Below, piece by piece: positions 10,302 through 18,967 of a stretch of 64,000 nucleotides of DNA. Every line of letters begins with the position of its first letter. Position 1 is the stretch's first letter. The position numbers and the translations under genes are program-made. Source of the stretch: Stenotrophomonas maltophilia R551-3 (GTDB lineage: Bacteria; Pseudomonadota; Gammaproteobacteria; Xanthomonadales; Xanthomonadaceae); NCBI RefSeq assembly GCF_000020665.1, contig NC_011071.1:920501-984500 (forward strand), read 5' to 3'. The notes below the pieces were generated by a model. That model searched no databases. It worked only from the letters and a program-made list of their open reading frames with translations, and was not told where the DNA came from.

Positions 10302-12464
10302 ATGCGCTCGAACCTGCTTGCATTCTCCATCGTCGCCAGCCTCGGGCTGGCCCAGGTCGCCCATGCCGCTGAAGGCATGTGGGTGCCGCAGCAGCTGCCG
10401 GAAATCGCCGGCCCGCTGCAGAAGGCCGGCCTGAAGCTGTCCCCGGAACAGCTGGCCAACCTGACCGGCGACCCGATGGGCGCGGTCGTCGCCCTCGGCG
10501 GCTGCACCGCCAGCTTCGTCTCGCCGCAGGGCCTGGTGGTCACCAACCACCACTGCGCCTACGGCGCCATCCAGCTGAATTCGACCGCGCAGAAGAACCT
10601 GATCAAGGACGGCTTCAATGCGCCGACCCTGAAGGACGAACTGAGTGCCGGCCCGAACGCCCGCGTGTTCGTGCTCGACCAGATCACCGACGTCACCGCC
10701 CAGGCCAAGGCCGCCATTGCTGGCGCCGGCAACGATCCGCTGGCCCGCAGCCGCGCGCTGGACGCGTTCGACAAGGCCCAGGTCGCCGCCTGTGAAGCCG
10801 ATGCCGGCTTCCGCTGCCGCCTGTACAGCTTCTCCGGCGGCAACACCTATCGCCTGTTCCGCAACATGGAAATCAAGGACGTGCGCCTGGTCTACGCCCC
10901 CCCGGGCAGCGTCGGCAAGTTCGGTGGCGACGTCGACAACTGGATGTGGCCGCGCCACACCGGCGACTTCTCGTTCTACCGCGCCTACGTGGGCAAGGAT
11001 GGCAAGCCGGCCGCCTTCGCCGCCGACAACGTGCCGTACCAGCCCAAGCACTTCCTGAAGTTCGCCGACCAGCCGCTGGGCGCTGACGACTTCGTGATGG
11101 TGGCCGGCTACCCGGGCCGCACCAACCGCTATGCACTGGCCGGTGAGTTCAACGAAACCGCCAGCTTCACCTACCCGACCATCGCCAAGCACTACAACGC
11201 AGTGCTGAAGATGATCGCTGACGCTGGCAAGGCCGACGCCGACGTCAAGGTGAAGTACGCAGCGACCGCCGCCAGCATGAACAACGTGGCCAAGAACTAT
11301 CTGGGCCAGCTGGAAGGCTTCAAGCGCATCGACGCCGCAGGCCAGAAGCAGGCTGAAGAAGCCGCCGTGCTGGCCTGGCTGAAGAAGCAGGGCGCTGCCG
11401 GCAAGCCGGCCCTGGCCGCCCACGCGCAGCTGCTCAAGCATCTGGATACCAGCAAGTCGACCCGCGAACGCGACCTGTTCGTCGGCCAGTTCAACAACAC
11501 CTCGGCCGTTGGCGCGGCGATCACCCTGTACCGCCTGTCGATCGAGCGCAGCAAGCCGGATGCCGAGCGCGAAGCCGGTTACCAGGAACGCGACCTGACC
11601 ACCATCGAAGGTGGCCTGAAGCAGATGGACCGTCGCTACGTGGCAAAGATGGACCAGCAGCTGCAGACCTACTGGCTGGACCAGTACGTGGCCCTGCCGG
11701 CCGCGCAGCGTGACAACGAAGTGCTGAACAAGTGGCTGGCCGGCAGCGATGCCGCTGCGGTGAAGTCGCTGGTGAACAAGCTGGGCGGCACCGAGCTGGG
11801 CAGCCTGGACACCCGCCTGAAGTGGTTCAAGGCCGACCGCGCTGCGTTCGAAGCCAGCAACGATCCGGCCATCCAGTACGCCGTTGCGGTCATGCCGGCA
11901 CTGCTGAAGCAGGAAGAGCAGAAGAAGATCCGCGAAGGCGAATCGCTGACCGCTCGCCCGCTGTACCTGCAGGCCGTGGCCGACTACAAGAAGAGCCAGG
12001 GCGAGTTCGTCTATCCGGATGCCAACCTGTCGCTGCGCATCACCTTCGGCAACGTCATGGGCTATGGCAAGGACGGCGTGAAGTACACCCCGTTCACCAC
12101 CCTGGAAGGCGTGGCGGCGAAGGAAACCGGTGAAGATCCGTTCGATTCGCCGAAGGCGCTGCTCGATGCGGTCAAGGCCAAGCGTTACGGCGGCCTGGAA
12201 GACAAGCGCCTTGGTTCGGTGCCGGTGAACTTCCTGTCCAACCTGGACATCACCGGTGGCAACTCCGGTTCGCCGGTGCTGGACGCCAACGGTAAGCTGG
12301 TGGGCCTGGCCTTCGACGGCAACTGGGAATCGGTCAGCTCCAACTGGGTGTTCGACCCGGTGATGACCCGCATGATCGCCGTCGACAGCCGCTACATGCA
12401 GTGGATCATGCAGGAAGTGGCGCCGGCGCCGCAGCTGCTGAAGGAACTGAACCTGGCGAAATAA
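10302..12464 (+). CDS. S46-family dipeptidyl peptidase, DPP7-like
   Basis: Exported serine exopeptidase that removes dipeptides from peptide N-termini in the periplasm. It has 720 residues; the signal peptide ends AHA|AEG at residue 22. The chymotrypsin-type triad is visible as His84 (TNHHCAYG), Asp222 ([12 protein letters not shown]) and Ser655 ([10 protein letters not shown]). Residue 673 is Gly (LAFDGNWE); in this family Gly at 673 goes with DPP7 (hydrophobic P1) and Arg with DPP11 (Asp/Glu P1), so DPP7 specificity is inferred. An in-frame extension to 10197 overlaps a SMAG repeat and is rejected. It fits the peptide-scavenging habit of Stenotrophomonas. Confidence 0.93.
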
Positions 12465-12473
12465 ACCGGTTGC

Positions 12474-12498
12474 GGTAGTGCCGGCCGCTGGCCGGCAA
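12474..12498 (+). repeat. SMAG palindrome, single
   Basis: GTAGTGCCGGCCGCTGGCCG.. directly after the peptidase stop codon and before its terminator. Confidence 0.8.
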
Positions 12499-12524
12499 CC
12501 TCGACCAGACAACCGGAGTTTCCG

Positions 12525-12555
12525 AAACCCCGCGACCCACGTCGCGGGGTTTTTT
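12525..12555 (+). terminator. Intrinsic terminator of the S46 peptidase gene
   Basis: 12-bp stem AAACCCCGCGAC/GTCGCGGGGTTT with loop CCAC, extended by further T residues. Confidence 0.9.
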
Positions 12556-12663
12556 CATGCCCGGCCCGGCCCGGTGCGCCGAACAGGTATCATCCCTGTT
12601 CCGCGTACTTCACGGGATGTGAACGAAACGCGGAAACCTCCTCCCCCAGGACCCCTTGCACGC

Positions 12664-13308
12664 ATGCGCATCCTGCTTGCCCGCCACGGCGAAACGCCGT
12701 GGAACGCCGAAGGCCGCTACCAGGGCCAGATCGATATTCCGCTTTCGCCGATCGGTGAAGCCCAGGCCCAGGCACTGGGTGCCCGCCTGGCCTCGGTGGA
12801 CATCACTCGTGCCGTCGCCTCGCCGCTGTCGCGCGCCCAGCGCACCGCACAGCTGGCGCTTGGCGCCGTGCGTGCCGACATGCTGCTGACCGAGCCGGAG
12901 CTGCAGGAAATCGCCCACGGTGAGTGGGAAGGCCTGCTCGCCAGCGAGATCAACGAAAAGGATCCGTCGCGCCTGCAGGCCTGGCGCGAGGAGCCCGATA
13001 CCGTGCTGATGCCCGGTGGCGAATCGCTGCGCCTGGTGCTGGAACGCAGCTGGCGTGGCCTGGCCCGTGCCACCGAAGGCCTCGGCGAGCACGACACGCT
13101 GCTGGTGGTTGCGCACGATGCGGTCAACCGCGTGATCCTGTGCAAGGTGCTGGGCCTGCCGATCTCCCGCCTGTGGACCTTCCGCCAGGCGCCGACCACG
13201 CTCAACCTGCTCGAAGGCGCCGACCTGGACAGCCTGGAAGTGGTGCGCCTGAACGACTGCGCCCACCACACGCCGTTCTTCGGCGAAGCCAAGCACCGCG
13301 CTCTCTGA
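12664..13308 (+). CDS. Histidine phosphatase superfamily protein (GpmB/CobC-like)
   Basis: A 214-residue phosphohydrolase starting MRILLARHGETPWNAEGRYQGQ; the RHGE motif carries the phospho-accepting His8. Other active-site parts are SPLSRAQRTAQ, EIAHGEWEG and VVAHDAVNR (the second His). Sequence alone does not separate broad-specificity phosphatase, phosphoglycerate mutase-like and alpha-ribazole phosphatase activities. The ATG at 12664 puts the RHG motif at the normal depth; an extension to 12478 would start inside a SMAG repeat and cross a terminator. It ends 41 bp before folC and may share its transcript. Confidence 0.87.
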   Translation: MRILLARHGETPWNAEGRYQGQIDIPLSPIGEAQAQALGARLASVDITRAVASPLSRAQRTAQLALGAVRADMLLTEPELQEIAHGEWEGLLASEINEKDPSRLQAWREEPDTVLMPGGESLRLVLERSWRGLARATEGLGEHDTLLVVAHDAVNRVILCKVLGLPISRLWTFRQAPTTLNLLEGADLDSLEVVRLNDCAHHTPFFGEAKHRAL

Positions 13309-13349
13309 TCCATCCCATCGAACCACCTGTTTCTGCTGGAACCGCTGCC

Positions 13350-14621
13350 GTGACGAACACCCCGACCACCCTGGCCGATTGGCTGGATTACATTGAACGC
13401 CAGCACCCGGCGACTATCGACATGGGACTGGAGCGCGTGCGCACCGTCGCCACCGCGATGGGCCTGGGTGCACCGGCCGGGCGCACCATCGTGGTCGGTG
13501 GCACCAACGGCAAAGGCTCCACCGTGGCCTTCATCGAGGCCATCGCGCGTGCTGCCGGCTGGAAGGTCGGCGCGTACACGTCGCCGCACCTGCTGCGCTA
13601 CAACGAGCGCGTGCGCATCGATGGCCAGGATGTCGACGATGCGGCGCTGGTTGCTGCGTTCAATGCCGTCGAAGCGGCACGCGGCGACACCACGCTGACT
13701 TATTTCGAGTACGGCACGCTCGCTGCTTTGCAGCTGTTCGCCGACGCCGGGCTGGACCTGGCGGTGCTGGAAGTGGGCCTGGGCGGCCGCCTGGATGCGG
13801 TCAACATCGTCGACGCCGATGTATCGGTGATCACCACCGTGGACATCGACCATGCCGAGTGGCTGGGCGATGACCGCGAAGCCATCGGTACCGAGAAGGC
13901 CGGCATCATCCGCGGCTGGAAGCCGGTGATCCTGGGCGAGACCGATCCGCCATCAAGCGTGCTGGCGCGTGCCTACCTGGTGGGTGCCAACGCGATCCGC
14001 GGCGGCAGCGACTACTTCTACGAACCGATCGATGCCCAGCGCTGGCGCTGGCGCGATGTCGGTACCCGCCTGGAGCTGCCGACCCCGGCGCTGGCCGGGC
14101 CGATCCAGCTGGCCAATGCTGGTGCCGCGATCGCTGCACTGCGTGCGCTGGACAAGCCGGTGCCGCGCGCGGCGTGGGCCGAAGGCGTGGCCGCCGCCCG
14201 CATCGCCGGCCGCCTGCAGGCGTTCGAGCGCGATGGCGTGCAGATCCGCGTCGACGTCGGCCACAACCCGCAGGCGGCCGGCCAGCTGGCGCGTGCGCTG
14301 AAGGCCGAGGCGGTACCTGGCCGTACCCTGGCGGTGTACGCCGCGCTGCAGGACAAGGACGCGGCGGGCGTGGTGCAGGCGCTGCAGGACGTAGTGGGCG
14401 AGTGGACCCTGGCAAGCCTGGATGGCCCGCGCGGGCAGAGCGCGGCGCAGCTGCAGGCACGTCTGGCCGATACCGCTGCCGCCACCGCACAGCTGTCCGA
14501 CAGCGTCGAACAGGCCCTGGTGCAGGTGCTGGCCCAGGCCCGGCGTGGCGACCGGGTGCTGGTGTTCGGCTCGTTCCATACCGCCGCCGCGGCCCTGCAG
14601 TGGCTGCGGGACCCGGCCTGA
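13350..14621 (+). CDS. folC: Dihydrofolate synthase / folylpolyglutamate synthase
   Basis: Adds glutamate to dihydropteroate and to folates, cytosolic and ATP-dependent. The product has 423 residues from a GTG start with TGGA about 10 bp upstream. Mur-ligase architecture: P-loop GGTNGKGST (50-58), TSPHLLRYNERVRI, the central VLEVGLGGRLDAVN and DIDHAEWLGD segments, and a C-terminal ligase domain with VDVGHNPQAA. The same frame stays open upstream into the phosphatase gene, but that part has no homology and low-complexity content. It begins the folC-dedD-cvpA-purF series, an order also known in E. coli. Confidence 0.94.
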   Translation: MTNTPTTLADWLDYIERQHPATIDMGLERVRTVATAMGLGAPAGRTIVVGGTNGKGSTVAFIEAIARAAGWKVGAYTSPHLLRYNERVRIDGQDVDDAALVAAFNAVEAARGDTTLTYFEYGTLAALQLFADAGLDLAVLEVGLGGRLDAVNIVDADVSVITTVDIDHAEWLGDDREAIGTEKAGIIRGWKPVILGETDPPSSVLARAYLVGANAIRGGSDYFYEPIDAQRWRWRDVGTRLELPTPALAGPIQLANAGAAIAALRALDKPVPRAAWAEGVAAARIAGRLQAFERDGVQIRVDVGHNPQAAGQLARALKAEAVPGRTLAVYAALQDKDAAGVVQALQDVVGEWTLASLDGPRGQSAAQLQARLADTAAATAQLSDSVEQALVQVLAQARRGDRVLVFGSFHTAAAALQWLRDPA

Positions 14622-14663
14622 TCCACGTTCAGCCAACGCCGACGCCGTCCGGTCCGGCACCCG

Positions 14664-14669
14664 TATAAT
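14664..14669 (+). promoter_or_regulatory. -10 element before dedD
   Basis: Consensus TATAAT 33 bp before the GTG of the SPOR gene; no clear -35. It may add transcription to dedD-cvpA-purF. Confidence 0.35.
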
Positions 14670-14702
14670 CGACCGCAACCCCCGGACAGTTGCCTGCCTC
14701 AC

Positions 14703-15743
14703 GTGGATACGCCTCTGAAACAGCGTCTGATTGGTGCCATCGTGCTGGTAGCGCTGGCCGTGATTTTCCTGCCGATGCTGGTCAAGGGGCCGGCCCCGGA
14801 CAGTGGCGTGGCCAATGTGCCGATCGCCGCGCCGGATGCGCCAGCCGATGGCCAGTTCGAAACCCGCGAACTGCCGCTGGTTGCGCCGGCGGGCGGTGCC
14901 ACCGGCCTGCAGACCGGCCAGGCCAAGCCGGTGCCGGATGCTGCCGCGCCGGCCACGCCGCCGACCGTGGACACCTCGCCTGCGGTGGCCGCCGGCAACT
15001 ACGCGGTCACCTTCGGCGCGTACGGCAGCAAGGCCGACGCCGAGGCGGTGATCGCCTACCTGAAGCGTTCGCAGCTGCCGGGCTTCGCTGAGAGCGCCAC
15101 CATCAACGGCCGCCAGGCATGGCGCGTGCGGGTCGGGCCGTATGCTGACCGCGCCCAGGCCGAGGCGGCCCGGCTGCAGGCGGTGAAGATCCGTGCCGAT
15201 GTGAAGGCTGAGGTCATTGCCCTGGATGCGGCGACGGGCAGCAACGCCGCAGTTGCCGCCACCCCGGCGCCTGCGCCGGCGAGTGCGAGCACCCCGGCGG
15301 CGGCCACCGCGCCGTCGGCCACTGGCAATCCGGTGCGCAGCGAAAGCCTGCCGCCGAGCACGCCGACCGCCACCACCACCCCGGTGGCCAAGCCGGAACC
15401 GCCGAAGCCGGCACCGAAGCCGGAAGCCAAGCCTGAGCCCAAGCCGGAAACCGCGGCCAGCAAGCCGGCGACGGCGCCGACCACACCGGCAGCACCTGCC
15501 GCCAGCGGCGTCGGCTTTGCCGTACAGCTGGGCGCGTTCGGTCAGGCCAACGATGCCAATGCCCTGCGCGACAAGGTCCGCGCCGCAGGCTTCAGCGCCT
15601 TCGTCGAGCAGGTGCGTACCGACAAGGGCACCCTGCATCGTGTCCGCGTCGGACCGGTGGCCAACCGCGCCGACGCCGAACAGCTGAAGGCGCAGGTCGC
15701 CGCCAAGGTCGGCGTGGCCGGCATGGTGCGACCGCACCCATGA
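14703..15743 (+). CDS. SPOR-domain membrane protein, DedD-like, with two SPOR domains
   Basis: A 346-residue bitopic protein that binds denuded septal glycan through SPOR domains. It starts at GTG (MDTPLKQRLIGAIV) with one transmembrane segment at about 9-26. The periplasmic part has SPOR 1 (about 99-175, YAVTFGAYGSKADAEAV, ..RVRVGPYADRAQAE), a long Ala/Pro/Lys-rich linker, and SPOR 2 at the C-terminus (FAVQLGAFGQANDANAL, ..HRVRVGPVANRADAE). E. coli DedD has a single SPOR domain, so the doubled domain is the notable difference. The gene position between folC and cvpA supports the DedD assignment. Confidence 0.9.
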   Translation: MDTPLKQRLIGAIVLVALAVIFLPMLVKGPAPDSGVANVPIAAPDAPADGQFETRELPLVAPAGGATGLQTGQAKPVPDAAAPATPPTVDTSPAVAAGNYAVTFGAYGSKADAEAVIAYLKRSQLPGFAESATINGRQAWRVRVGPYADRAQAEAARLQAVKIRADVKAEVIALDAATGSNAAVAATPAPAPASASTPAAATAPSATGNPVRSESLPPSTPTATTTPVAKPEPPKPAPKPEAKPEPKPETAASKPATAPTTPAAPAASGVGFAVQLGAFGQANDANALRDKVRAAGFSAFVEQVRTDKGTLHRVRVGPVANRADAEQLKAQVAAKVGVAGMVRPHP

Positions 15744-15789
15744 CCCACGCGCAGCCCCGTTGCCAGCGCCGCCGAAGGAGCGGGGCGCC

Positions 15790-16569
15790 ATGATCGACGT
15801 GGTGCTGCTGATCGTGATCGCCGCCTCGGCCCTGCTTGGGATGCTGCGCGGCTTCGTCGGCATCGTCATCGGCACCCTGTCGTGGCTGCTGGCCGCGTGG
15901 GCCGCCTTCGCCTTCGGCAATGACGCGGCCCACTGGTGGGCCGCACCGGCTGCACCGGGTGGCGAGCACTTCGTCGGTGGCTACCTGGGGGTCGGCATCG
16001 GCGTGATGATCGTGGTCGCGGTGATCGGCATGGTCATCAAGGCCCTGGTCCATCGCAGCATGCTGACCAGCCTGGACCGCCTGCTGGGCGGGGTGCTGGG
16101 CGTTGTCCGTGGCGGCCTGATCGCCGCGATCCTGCTGCTGCTGGGCAGTTTCACCCCGCTGACCGCCGAGCCGTCCTGGCAGCGTTCGGCGGTGCGCCCA
16201 CTGCTGAACCCCACCGTGGCCTGGATGAACAGCAAGCTGCCGCACTGGCAGGTTCCCGGGGCCGATCTGCTGCCCAAGGCCTTGCCGACCGACGCGCTGT
16301 CCCCATCTGCATTGATGGAGTTGGGCAAGAACGCAGGCGCCGGGTTGGGAAAGCCGGGCGCGGCAGGCGATAATGGCATCCTCAACCAGGTAGTGGCAGG
16401 CAGCGGATGGCTGCGGCCTGCGAAAGCGGAACAGGGCGATTCCTACGATCCGGCCGAAGTGCGTCCGGACGCCCCAGCACTGCCGGACAGTATCGAGCCG
16501 GGCGATCCGGCCAATGTCGACCGCGCGCGCGGCGACCACCGCGGCCAGGTACGGCCACCTTCCTTGTAA
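15790..16569 (+). CDS. cvpA: CvpA-family inner membrane protein
   Basis: A 259-residue protein with four hydrophobic segments in the first 130 or so residues (MIDVVLLIVIAASALLGMLRG...) and a hydrophilic C-terminal extension. The family is named for colicin V production; its actual function is unresolved, with suggested roles in envelope stress tolerance. AAGGAG lies 11 bp before the ATG at 15790. It is longer than the E. coli protein (about 160 residues) because of the C-terminal tail, which looks disordered. It lies directly upstream of purF, as in E. coli. Confidence 0.9.
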   Translation: MIDVVLLIVIAASALLGMLRGFVGIVIGTLSWLLAAWAAFAFGNDAAHWWAAPAAPGGEHFVGGYLGVGIGVMIVVAVIGMVIKALVHRSMLTSLDRLLGGVLGVVRGGLIAAILLLLGSFTPLTAEPSWQRSAVRPLLNPTVAWMNSKLPHWQVPGADLLPKALPTDALSPSALMELGKNAGAGLGKPGAAGDNGILNQVVAGSGWLRPAKAEQGDSYDPAEVRPDAPALPDSIEPGDPANVDRARGDHRGQVRPPSL

Positions 16570-16599
16570 CTGGGCACAGCCCAGCGGAGACCTCGCACC

Positions 16600-18066
16600 A
16601 TGTGTGGCATCGTCGGAATCGTCGGCAACCAGAACGTCGCCGGGCAGTTGTATGACGGCTTGACCGTTCTCCAGCATCGCGGCCAGGATGCGGCGGGCAT
16701 CGCCACCGTCAATGGCAGCCGCCTGCGGGTGCAGAAGGCCACGGGCCTGGTCCGCGATGTGTTCGATGCACGCACCATGTCCACCCTGGAAGGCAGCGTC
16801 GGCATCGCCCATGTGCGTTACCCGACCGCGGGCTCGGAAGGCATGGACGAGGCACAGCCGTTCTATGTCAATTCGCCGTACGGCATCGCGCTGGCCCACA
16901 ACGGCAACCTGATCAACACCGAGGCGCTGCGCCAGCAGGTGTTCGAGCAGGACCGCCGCAACGTCAACACCGATTCGGACAGCGAAGTGCTGCTGAACGT
17001 GTTCGCCTACGAACTGGAGCAGCAGCGCCAGCTCAGCCCGGAAGCCGCGATCCGCGCGGTGGCCGGCGTGCACCGTCGCTGCAAGGGCGGCTATGCGGTG
17101 GTCAGCGTGGTGCTGGGCCTGGGCCTGGTCGCCTTCCGCGACCCGCATGGCATCCGTCCGCTGGTGCTGGGCAAGCGCAGCCACGCCGAAGGCGATGAGT
17201 ACATCGTGGCTTCCGAATCGGCCGCGCTGGACGTGCTGGGCTTCCAGCGCGTGCGCGACGTGCAGCCGGGCGAAGCGCTGGTGATCACCGCGCGTGGCGA
17301 GCTGTTCTCGGAGATCTGCGCCGAGCCGGCCGAGCACACCCCGTGCATCTTCGAATACGTGTACTTCGCGCGCCCGGATTCGATGATCGACAACGTCTCG
17401 GTGCACAAGGCGCGCATGCGCATGGGCATCAAGCTGGGCGAGAAGATCCTGCGCCTGCGCCCGGACCACGACATCGACACCATCATCCCGATTCCGGATA
17501 CCTCGCGCGATGCCGCGCTGGAGATCTCCAACGTGCTCGGGGTGAAGTACCGCGAAGGCTTCATCAAGAACCGCTACATCGGCCGCACCTTCATCATGCC
17601 GGGCCAGGGCGAACGGGTGAAGTCGGTGCGCCGGAAGCTCAACCCGATCCACCTGGAGTTCCGCAACCGCGTGGTGCTGCTGGTGGACGACTCGATCGTG
17701 CGTGGCACCACCAGCCAGCAGATCGTGCAGATGGCCCGCGATGCGGGCGCGCGCAAGGTCTACCTGGCCAGCGCCGCGCCGCCGGTGCGTTACCCGAACA
17801 TCTACGGCATCGACATGCCAGCGGCCGAAGAGCTGGTCGCGCACAACCGCACCGTGGAAGAGATCGAAGCCCACCTCGGCTGTGACTGGCTGATCTACCA
17901 GGACCTGGAAGACATGGAAGCGGCGGTGAGCGAGGGCAATCCGGCGCTGCGCAACTTCGATTCGTCCTGCTTCAATGGCCATTACCCGACCGGCATCGAG
18001 CCGGGCTACTTCGAGCGCATCCAGCAACTGCGTTCGGATGACGCCAAGCACAAGCGCCGCGCCTGA
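16600..18066 (+). CDS. purF: Amidophosphoribosyltransferase
   Basis: First committed step of purine synthesis: PRPP plus glutamine to phosphoribosylamine. The product has 488 residues. The protein begins MCGIVGIVG, and Cys2 is the Ntn glutaminase nucleophile after Met removal. Visible are the glutaminase segments HRGQDAAG and AHNGNLIN, and the PRPP-binding loop [15 protein letters not shown] (about 358-372). CGGAG lies before the ATG. It follows cvpA with a 30-bp gap. I see no PurR operator. Confidence 0.97.
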   Translation: MCGIVGIVGNQNVAGQLYDGLTVLQHRGQDAAGIATVNGSRLRVQKATGLVRDVFDARTMSTLEGSVGIAHVRYPTAGSEGMDEAQPFYVNSPYGIALAHNGNLINTEALRQQVFEQDRRNVNTDSDSEVLLNVFAYELEQQRQLSPEAAIRAVAGVHRRCKGGYAVVSVVLGLGLVAFRDPHGIRPLVLGKRSHAEGDEYIVASESAALDVLGFQRVRDVQPGEALVITARGELFSEICAEPAEHTPCIFEYVYFARPDSMIDNVSVHKARMRMGIKLGEKILRLRPDHDIDTIIPIPDTSRDAALEISNVLGVKYREGFIKNRYIGRTFIMPGQGERVKSVRRKLNPIHLEFRNRVVLLVDDSIVRGTTSQQIVQMARDAGARKVYLASAAPPVRYPNIYGIDMPAAEELVAHNRTVEEIEAHLGCDWLIYQDLEDMEAAVSEGNPALRNFDSSCFNGHYPTGIEPGYFERIQQLRSDDAKHKRRA

Positions 18067-18075
18067 GGTCCAGGC

Positions 18076-18900
18076 GTGGTTGACGTGCCCGACGTCGGAG
18101 GCGATCTGCTGCGCGCCGCGCAGCAGTGCCTGGCGGAAGCCGACCCGCTGCGCAAGGTCGCGCTGACCCAGGCTTATGCGGCCGCGTTCCGTGCCGGCCG
18201 CCTGAAGGTGGCGGCCGATGCGCCGTCGCCGGAGCCGATCCGCATGCCGGGCCGGCCGGCGAAGCTGGTGCTGGTGCATCCGCGCGAAGTGCCGCGGCGC
18301 GGACTGGGCGGGGTGGAAGGGCGTGCCGCCTTCATCCACGCCATCGCCCATATCGAACTCAACGCGATCGACCTGGCCTGGGATGCGGTGTATCGCTTCC
18401 GTGGCCTGCCGTCGGCGTTCCATGCCGATTGGGTGAGTTGTGCCGACGACGAATCGCGGCACTTCATGCTGCTGCGCGAACGCCTGCAGGCACACGGCCA
18501 TGATTACGCCGATTTCCCCGCGCACAACGGCCTGTGGGAAATGTGCGAAAAGACTGCGCATGACGGTCTGGCACGCATGGCATTGGTGCCGCGGGTACTG
18601 GAAGCACGTGGCCTGGACGTGACTCCGGGCATGATCGAGAAACTGCGCAATGTCGGTGACGCTGAAACCGCCGACGTGCTGGAGGTGATCCTGCGTGAGG
18701 AAGTGGCGCACGTCGCTGCGGGTTCGCGCTGGTTCCGCTGGCATTGCGACCGTGCCGGTATCGAGCCGCGCGCACGCTTCAAGGAGCTGCTGGTCGAATA
18801 CGCTGGCGGCTATCTGTATGGCCCCTTCAATCTGGAAGCGCGCCTGCTGGCCGGCTTCGATGCTGACGAACTGGCCAACCTGGTCGAGCAGGCCGGCTGA
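18076..18900 (+). CDS. DUF455 ferritin-like protein
   Basis: A 274-residue protein from a GTG start preceded by GAGG. It belongs to the DUF455 ferritin-like group; a di-iron or related four-helix site is suggested by HIELNAIDLAWD (about 95-106), DDESRHF and ILREEVAHVAAG, all carrying Glu/His pairs. The enzymatic role is not known; relatives have been linked to tRNA hydroxylase-type (MiaE) folds. Nine bp separate it from purF, so it probably forms the end of the folC-purF transcript. A very strong hairpin follows immediately after its stop. Confidence 0.8.
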   Translation: MVDVPDVGGDLLRAAQQCLAEADPLRKVALTQAYAAAFRAGRLKVAADAPSPEPIRMPGRPAKLVLVHPREVPRRGLGGVEGRAAFIHAIAHIELNAIDLAWDAVYRFRGLPSAFHADWVSCADDESRHFMLLRERLQAHGHDYADFPAHNGLWEMCEKTAHDGLARMALVPRVLEARGLDVTPGMIEKLRNVGDAETADVLEVILREEVAHVAAGSRWFRWHCDRAGIEPRARFKELLVEYAGGYLYGPFNLEARLLAGFDADELANLVEQAG

Positions 18901-18964
18901 AAAGGGACGGAGGGGATTAAGTCGTTTGTGCCTCAAACGACTTAATCCCCTCCGTCCCTTTTTT
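18901..18964. terminator. 29-bp perfect hairpin, bidirectional terminator
   Basis: Arms 18901-18929 and 18935-18963 are exactly complementary over 29 bp, with a 5-nt loop TGCCT; the outer ends are AAAA and TTTT. It lies between the convergent DUF455 and DUF2235 genes and begins at the base after the DUF455 stop codon. It is far longer than a normal terminator stem and may be a mobile palindromic element serving as one. Confidence 0.85.
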
Positions 18965-18967
18965 GCT

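Noticed and set aside
9804..12512. Antisense open frame of 902 codons over the S46 peptidase and the tdh start
   Set aside because: The plus strand has the complete S46 triad and the minus strand has tdh in another frame; the long frame is a composition effect.
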